A stretch of 64,000 nucleotides of DNA, from assembly GCF_933775445.1 (NCBI RefSeq), contig NC_065877.1, positions 4,340,001 to 4,404,000 on the forward strand, given 5' to 3'. This DNA comes from Argentina anserina. Its lineage: Eukaryota; Streptophyta; Magnoliopsida; Rosales; Rosaceae. The notes beneath the pieces were generated by a model. It did no database searches. It was not told the DNA's origin and worked only from the letters and a program-made list of their open reading frames with translations. The position numbers and the translations under genes are program-made. Below are positions 58,031 through 64,000 of this stretch, piece after piece. Position 1 is the stretch's first letter, and every line of letters starts with the position of its first letter.

Positions 58031-58152
58031 TACTCTGGTGCTGTGAATAAGTCAATAAACTCCAGCCCTTCTGATATAGTCAAACTGATTTGGATACTCC
58101 ACAGCGGAATTGTAGAAATTTCCTGTTGATGTTTTGGTTGAATCAGAGGATG

Positions 58153-58172
58153 CCAAAACGACGTCGTTTTGG
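58153..58172. repeat. Perfect 20-bp palindrome with central ACGT
   Basis: CCAAAACGACGTCGTTTTGG reads the same on both strands. It lies between the strictosidine-synthase-like fragment and a GC-richer stretch. Confidence 0.9.
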
Positions 58173-60443
58173 CCCCCAGAATTATTTTTTTTGCATCGTC
58201 TTCTTCACGTCGCTCCGGTGGTCGTCTTTCCATCGCCTCGTCTGAGTTTGAACCTGCGGGGCTTTTCTCCATCGCTCCGCCCGAAGACGCGCACCGGCGA
58301 CGCCTCAGCGTCGCATCTGAAAACATTGATTATAACTCGTATGCCAATAACTGAAGGAGGAGAATATGAAGAAGGTAGGGAAGACATGAGAGACATATTA
58401 GCAGTTAAAGTGTTCGAATGTGGAGCTGTTACTGAGAGATGATTATGTAAAAAACAGAAAACAATATGGTACATTTCGTTTGGTAAAAACCAATATGGTT
58501 CAGGATTTTCCTTGAGAAGAAAATAGATATGGTCATAACTCATAAGTATGTAACTTTTCTAGTCCTTGAAAGCAGATCGAAGATGTCCATGTCAAGTACT
58601 TGCTTCGAAATTAAGATGGATGATTAAAACGTATCAGAATTCAGAGGTGAAGAATTAATAATGCTCGACCACAAGCAGCGCCCGGCCGCCACCTCTCCCA
58701 AGTAGATTAAAACGCATTCTGTTGTGTAATGAAAAACCACGTTGTTCGTTCAGGCTCTTGCTGTGGATTTGTGTTCAACAAATGAAGAGAAAGAGCTAAT
58801 GATCGAAATAGCTAGTGAGATATATACTCCTGATGTATGCAAAGCGAGACTTAGAACTATGTTGCCAGTCCCAAAACCAATGTCATTAGTACTCGTTTTA
58901 ACTTTTAATACGTTAAAGATACAGCCATACGTACTGGAGATCCTGAGGGAGATTTTAGCATTGTGAATAAATCACCTACTAGTTGCCTTTTGGCTGCTTC
59001 TTATTGTGCGGGAATTTTTGTTTGAAGGAAAGAAGTGAACATTTGGGTATGACAGTTTTGGCTTTTGGGGTATTGATAAAGTTTTTTTGTCAATACAAAT
59101 TGGTTTTTCATTTCATAGTATCTTCCGATTTTTGTTGATAGGAATAAGTTTGTTTTGCTCACCACCTCTAGTCATCAATTTTTGTTTGATAAGTTTAAGT
59201 TTGTTTTGCTCACCGGCCACCTCTTGTTATTTACCATATCATCTTCCAAAATATCATGTTTCTTCAAGAAATTGTGCTATTGATGCCTTAAGTTCTTGAA
59301 GAATTTTGTTGTCAAATGTTCATGAAGGATTTATGAGCGTCAACGACGGTGCTAAGTGCTAATGTACATTCAAATATTTGCAAATTCATTCAAATCTGTT
59401 AACGAATAACGACGGTGCCGAGTTGTGTTTTGAACTAGATTGTTGATGAGTCGATGATTCTTGAAATAAGACACCAAATTATTACAAAATGTTCGACGAA
59501 TTGTTTGAAAGAGATCTTTGCATAGCCGTGTCGTGCAGAATCTCTTCCGACTTCGTCACAAACAATCCAACATTTGGCAAGTCATTATGAAACGGCGGCC
59601 GCGTCTCTTTCTATCAAAGTTTGTGGAAGTATGTGAACCGTGAATCTGGGCTCACATGCATTCGTGCTCCCAATATAGCAAATACTAAAACCCCACAAGA
59701 CTCTTCTTCTACTTTGCTTTGTGCCAAACCCCATAACGCAATGTGCATGCCATGCATTCGCTGCTCCATTCATGCATTGGCACATGAACATGGCGCACAA
59801 CCTCCCTTTACTCCTCTCCCCTTTATTCTCGCCTTGAAATTCTTTAATCACCCCCATTACGAATAATCCTAATTCCGTTCTTAGTTTTTAAATAAAAATG
59901 TCATTCGAGCAAATCGGTAGTTACACACCGTGTATACAAAAATTTCAAAACTAAACAGGTCTTCATCACTGAAAATGCGTTCGATTTGAGTGTTCTTATC
60001 GGTCAAGGAAAATTTCAACACCGAAATGTATCTGTTCCTAGCTAGGCTAATACTATAGAAGACTTCATGTGGATGTGAAGCTTAGACACAAACCCTAAAA
60101 TAAGAAATCGGTTTTCTTGCTTCAAAAAATAGCAAAGCTGAGGTAGTTGTCAGTTTGGAAATGAGGTTAGCTGGTCATTTAAGTGAGCAATAAATCACCA
60201 TATGTTTTATTTAGATCCCCCGACTACTCTGAAAAACTTGGTTCTATTTGAAGTCTCGAACTTGGTTGTCATTCTTCTATCCTAGCCCTCACAAAGAGAA
60301 AATTCTAGTATTATACATCCCACGTCCGATCACTCTTGTCTTTTCTCAGAAAGAAAAAAACAAAGCATCACTCTTTTCTCCTTCACTGTCTTCATCCTCT
60401 CTGCTTTCTCAGGTCTCAAAGCTCAAACATTGATCGACCGACC
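58173..60443. other. Intergenic, upstream of the second LEA2 gene
   Basis: Short frames only (58134-58442, 58742-58966). A roughly 54-bp imprecise tandem repeat containing AAGTTTGTTTTGCTCACC lies at about 59128-59235. A leader intron ending CTCAG at 60414 is possible for the next gene. Confidence 0.45.
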
Positions 60444-61052
60444 ATGACAGAAAATCCAACAGAAAACAAACCCAACAAGCGAAAGCGCCCATGTCTGATC
60501 GCCATAGGAGTTGTACTGTCTTTGATCTTCATAATCTTCATTATCTGCCTCGTACTAGCCTTAACGGTTTTCAAGCCCAAACAGCCGAGGACCTCGCTCG
60601 TCTCCGCTACCGTCGACGGCGTCACTCCACGTGTCTCATTCCCGGCGATCAAGATCAGCCTCAACATCACAGTTGATCTTGTTATTCTAATAGAGAACCC
60701 GAACCACGCTAGCTTCAAGCATGGGACAGGGAAGAGTTTACTGTTGTACAAAGGAGTTCAGGTTGGAGATGTTGATCTTTACCCCGGTGAGATTCCGGCG
60801 AGGGGTAATGGTACGATGCAGGCGAAGCTGACTATGCAGGCGGATCGACTGACGTCGAATATGAACAATTTGGTTAGTGATGCATTGAGTGGTGAATTTG
60901 TCGTTGAAATAAGTTCGAGGATTCCAGGGAGGATTAATTTCTTGGGATTCATTAAGAAGCATGTTGTTGCTGTATCTGACTGTGAATTGACTGTTGGTGT
61001 TCCTTCATTCAAGGTCAAGAATCAAGTTTGCAAAAACAAGACCAAGTTTTGA
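60444..61052 (+). CDS. LEA2/NDR1-HIN1-like membrane protein 2
   Basis: Single exon, 202 residues, from ATG at 60444 (MTENPTENKPNKRKRP); an in-frame upstream ATG at 60336 lies in the likely leader. A Lys/Arg-rich cytosolic stretch precedes one membrane segment (about 18-41, IAIGVVLSLIFIIFIICLVL), then the LEA2 domain with the ENPNHASF motif, YPGEIPARG, and the final VCKNKTKF. It resembles the gene at 54433 in layout (basic N-terminus, one TM helix, NPN motif, CK(H/N)KTK tail), so the two are probably old tandem paralogues. Expected at plasma membrane or ER; stress role only by family. Confidence 0.9.
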   Translation: MTENPTENKPNKRKRPCLIAIGVVLSLIFIIFIICLVLALTVFKPKQPRTSLVSATVDGVTPRVSFPAIKISLNITVDLVILIENPNHASFKHGTGKSLLLYKGVQVGDVDLYPGEIPARGNGTMQAKLTMQADRLTSNMNNLVSDALSGEFVVEISSRIPGRINFLGFIKKHVVAVSDCELTVGVPSFKVKNQVCKNKTKF

Positions 61053-62054
61053 GAACAGTTTGAGTTTCATCGAGAGCTAAACATTGCTTGGTTCTGAGGG
61101 TAATGGGAAAGGTGCATTGTAAAGTGCCTTCTGTGTTTGCAGAAGAAGAATATGAAAGGTAGCCTGTGCTAGTAGCAAATATAGATTTATAGGTGAAGGA
61201 GCGAACTTTCACTGGTTGCAGTGATGATATTTCGACCATAGCATAGAGTTGTGATCGATTAGTTATTTTTGAAGGCTTCCTCTTTATCGTTCTTTGTTTT
61301 CTGTATATGAGAGTGAAGCAGATACAGAGTTAGATCCATGGAAAGAATAGAATAGATGGAAGTTGGAATAAAGAGTCCAAACAGGACAAGTCATTGTTCT
61401 TACTATGTTATCATCTTGATTTTCTGCTCAAAATCTTGACTTTGTCTTCCAGTACCTAATTAGCTTCGTATACAGGCTGTTGTGTTTGTAAGCAAATGTG
61501 ATATCACCAGGCATATGCCAACATGTGACAGACATCACCATCCACCAAAGTCATTAAACACCCGTGAAGTTTTGCTCACATTCTGAGAAGCTTATGTTAT
61601 GAAATCAGTTGTCTACTAATTTAAAAACCAGATACTGAGGTGGAATAAAAGCAATGAAGTAGTATCTTGCATTCTGGTTTGATGTTCAGTTCTAAAATAC
61701 TAAATCAAAACTTAGATATAGTACAAACCATAATGATCGATAAACTATTAGATTAAGCTGCAAGCATGATAAATTATAGGGTGTGCCAAATCATGAATGT
61801 GGTCACAGCTGCAAAGCAGCCCCAAACTCATCCAATGAAAGCAAATTATATCAGTTCAATAATTTTTTTTTTCATTCCCGGATTCAAGGCCACCAATTAA
61901 ATAAAGTGTAGTGTTGCGTATTTAGTTCAAGAAATTCAAGAACTGATTAACAAAATACAATTATTGAAGTAATCACAAGTTCATACCAATAAATAGGAGA
62001 TCAAAGAAAATAAGAAAATAATCTTTGGTGAAGACTAGACTGAAGCTTGGAGTG
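61053..62054. other. Intergenic, no gene seen
   Basis: 3' UTR of LEA2 gene 2 and AT-rich spacer. Confidence 0.5.
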
Positions 62055-62640
62055 CTATGTTACCCCGTGCAAGTAAATTTTTTCCATCAAAGTCACATAA
62101 CTTTCAAGACTTCTGGTGCCTTGTTCAGCTTCAACCATATTGTCATAATCCTTCAGGATATAAAGCTCTGGATGATAGCTGAAGATTTTGGCATCGATCC
62201 CACTCACATCATATTCATGACAGCAGATCTTAAAAGACTGCAGGTTTTCTCTCAAAGTTATTGAAAACTCTGCCACGCTCCCATTCATCAAAAGTAACAT
62301 TTGTCAGCCTTCCAAACTCCTACGGAACTCAAACAAATCGATGCTTGTGGTGTAATCCTATCAAACCCAGTAGCCAGTGGCATACCAGTCAAATAGATAC
62401 AGAGCCTGGCATTGATCATTGATGTCATCATTTTAAGGAAGTCTTGAGCCTGTGCAAACTCCTCGTCCTGTATATTTCTGAAGCAAATCAAGTTGCAGAA
62501 AACAAAATCTACCATGTATTTGAGCACTGCCATCATCCTTGTCTGGTTGCAAGTCTGCAATAACCCACCAAGCTTAGAGGGAAACAATGCTGCAAATGAC
62601 ATAAGTTGAGAAACTTTGAGCAGCAACATTGGTGCTGGTC
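62055..62640 (-). pseudogene. Possible F-box/LRR-type gene relic
   Basis: Two overlapping minus-strand frames (62629-62288 and 62300-62055) contain EEFAQAQDFLKMMTSMINAR and NLQSFKICCHEYDVSGID followed by SLESYVTLMEKI. This is suggestive of the leucine-rich part of plant F-box/FBD proteins, but the motifs are weak. There is no F-box nearby and the frames must be changed to join them. Alternative: a fragment of another repeat-type protein. Confidence 0.3.
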
Positions 62641-63458
62641 AGTAATCGGGTGTGCAGTGCAACGAAAAAGATGGCATCAACCATGTTTAACAAGCCTTAG
62701 GCAACCACCGGATGCAACAGACTGATCCACATGGGAGGCACATGCAAAAATCTGATACAAAAAAAATTCTTTACTTTGATTTCTCTTCAGAATATTTCTC
62801 AAGACACATACCACCTTCAATAACAAGGCACACATGACAGAATCTGATAGAAGCCAAGAAACTCATCAACACCCAAAACATTTCTATTCACAACCTGAGA
62901 AGTTTATGTAAGGGTGTGCGAGTCATAAATAAATAAAAATTAACAAAACAAAAGGCCTAGTGATGAGAGCAATCAGCTTCTGTGCTTCAGTTTCACAACC
63001 ATAATCCACACAATACTGAGGTCTACATGCAAACATATACGAACTATACATCCTTTCTCCAAATATACAAACTTTACATCAGAAAGTTACGAGCAAATGC
63101 TCCAAGGAACTGCCAGAGCTGAACTTTAACTACAGTTATTCTCATAATTAAAATTAAAAAGCAGAAGGAAAAAAAAATCCAAAGCCATTCGATATCATCC
63201 ACAGCTCTTTAAAATATATATATCGGTTTCTATTTCAACACAAAAGACTTTCTACAAGATGCCATACTCTTAGAAAAACATGGAGAGACCAACAGCATCA
63301 ATACTAGTAGCAACTAATTATAAATATTACTTTTAAGAAGAGATACAACCGCTAGAGTTGCTGCCAATGCTGAAACTTAATTGAAGCCTACTTTTCTTAG
63401 CTGAAGCACACTAATATCATCAACTACTATACAATGCTAGCACTACTGTATGATCTTC

Positions 63459-63461
<3 letters not shown>
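62641..63461. other. Intergenic, 3' flank of the last gene
   Basis: No gene seen. Confidence 0.4.

Positions 63462-63492
<31 letters not shown>
63462..63492. repeat. (GA)n microsatellite
   Basis: About 15 GA units in the likely 3' flank of the minus-strand gene. Confidence 0.9.
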
Positions 63493-63495
<3 letters not shown>

Positions 63496-63556
63496 GCAAA
63501 AGATGCAGCTGTAGGAAAGAAGTACCCGCACTTCAGCATGTTACGGCATTAATCAA

Positions 63557-64000
63557 TTAAAATTCGAGCTTTCTGATAAGGCCCAAATCAATCTTCCTTG
63601 ATTTCCCTACGGGCCTCAAGGGAGCACCAGGACAGGATTCAGCAATCCCATTTAATCGAGTTCCTGGAGGTGTGATGCAGTCATCCCCACAGTCCCAATC
63701 CTTCCTTGCACGTTCACCAAGTACGTTGAGAGTCAGATCAGATACAATAGCTTCCAACAAATTTTCATACACCGCTTCAAACATTTCTTCATCAGAAAGG
63801 GACTCCACACAGTTGGAAGAAATCTCATCATCCGAACTTTGTATTGGAGAATCAAAACTCAGCTGACGAGCAATAATACTCCTAGACTTGCTGACATACT
63901 TCTTACAGAGTGGTGCCATGGCCAGCTTTTCCGGACCAGGGGCAAAGGGATCAAAAACTCCATCCTCCGGTGTCCTGGGGCTGCCACTGCTATCATCAGA
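63557..64000 (-). CDS. Conserved plant protein of unknown function (partial, C-terminal part)
   Basis: Minus-strand frame open from the window edge (64000) to a stop at 63557, 147 codons. Upstream of the Met at 63919 the frame continues with SGSPRTPEDGVFDPFAPGPE, so that Met is not the start and the gene extends beyond the window. Further motifs are LAMAPLCKKYVSKSRSII, ARQLSFDS, SLSDEEMFEAVYENLLEAIV and the C-terminus APLRPVGKSRKIDLGLIRKL. The pattern TPE-(D)G-VFDPFAPGP and the C-terminal RKLEF look conserved in plants, but I cannot name the family. No domain with known activity seen. Confidence 0.7.
   Translation of the reverse strand, partial: SDDSSGSPRTPEDGVFDPFAPGPEKLAMAPLCKKYVSKSRSIIARQLSFDSPIQSSDDEISSNCVESLSDEEMFEAVYENLLEAIVSDLTLNVLGERARKDWDCGDDCITPPGTRLNGIAESCPGAPLRPVGKSRKIDLGLIRKLEF

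Overview
This is a piece of plant nuclear DNA, almost certainly from a eudicot. The genes are split by GT-AG introns in AT-rich DNA, and the products are plant-type: an independent phosphoglycerate mutase, a B1-type cyclin-dependent kinase, Mediator subunit 33, LEA2/NHL proteins and a LURP-one-related protein. The protein sequences and the repeat content remind me of Rosaceae, but that placement is an inference from memory of the families, not something proven here.

Layout. 1-11.7 kb is repeat-rich: a LINE fragment, a possible MITE, a LURP-one-related gene (2440-3184), a 1.05-kb non-LTR retroelement with a 14-bp target duplication, a tRNA-type SINE, a two-orientation 12-bp minisatellite, and a solo copia-type LTR carrying a 446-bp internal tandem duplication. 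11.7-20.1 kb holds a nine-exon iPGAM gene, a four-exon CDKB1 gene and a decayed F-box gene. 20.8-26.3 kb is a young Ty1/copia element whose two 159-bp LTRs are identical. It lies in sense orientation 30 bp upstream of the start codon of an uninterrupted, apparently intronless beta-galactosidase gene (26342-28522), probably inside its 5' leader. 29.1-30.8 kb is a PP1-type phosphatase gene. 32.2-36.1 kb (minus) is an eight-exon WD40-like gene, and 39.6-46.0 kb (minus) a twelve-exon MED33 gene; between and around them lie MITEs with TIRs and target duplications. 47-53.4 kb is another repeat-rich block: a MITE, a 2.4-kb chromovirus-like solo LTR, and a broken HEAT-INTOLERANT-4-like copy. 54.4-61.1 kb carries two LEA2/NHL-type single-exon genes separated by a strictosidine-synthase-like gene fragment. 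The window ends inside a minus-strand gene for a conserved plant protein that I cannot name.

How the parts relate. The host genes are independent transcription units (glycolysis, cell cycle, cell-wall galactan turnover, protein dephosphorylation, Mediator); there is no operon or pathway cluster. The most interesting local interaction is the copia insertion in front of the intronless beta-galactosidase, where the 3' LTR TATA box lies about 90 bp upstream of the ATG and could have taken over its expression. Exon boundaries were chosen by eye from GT/AG signals, reading-frame phase and family similarity. UTRs and transcription starts are only approximate.
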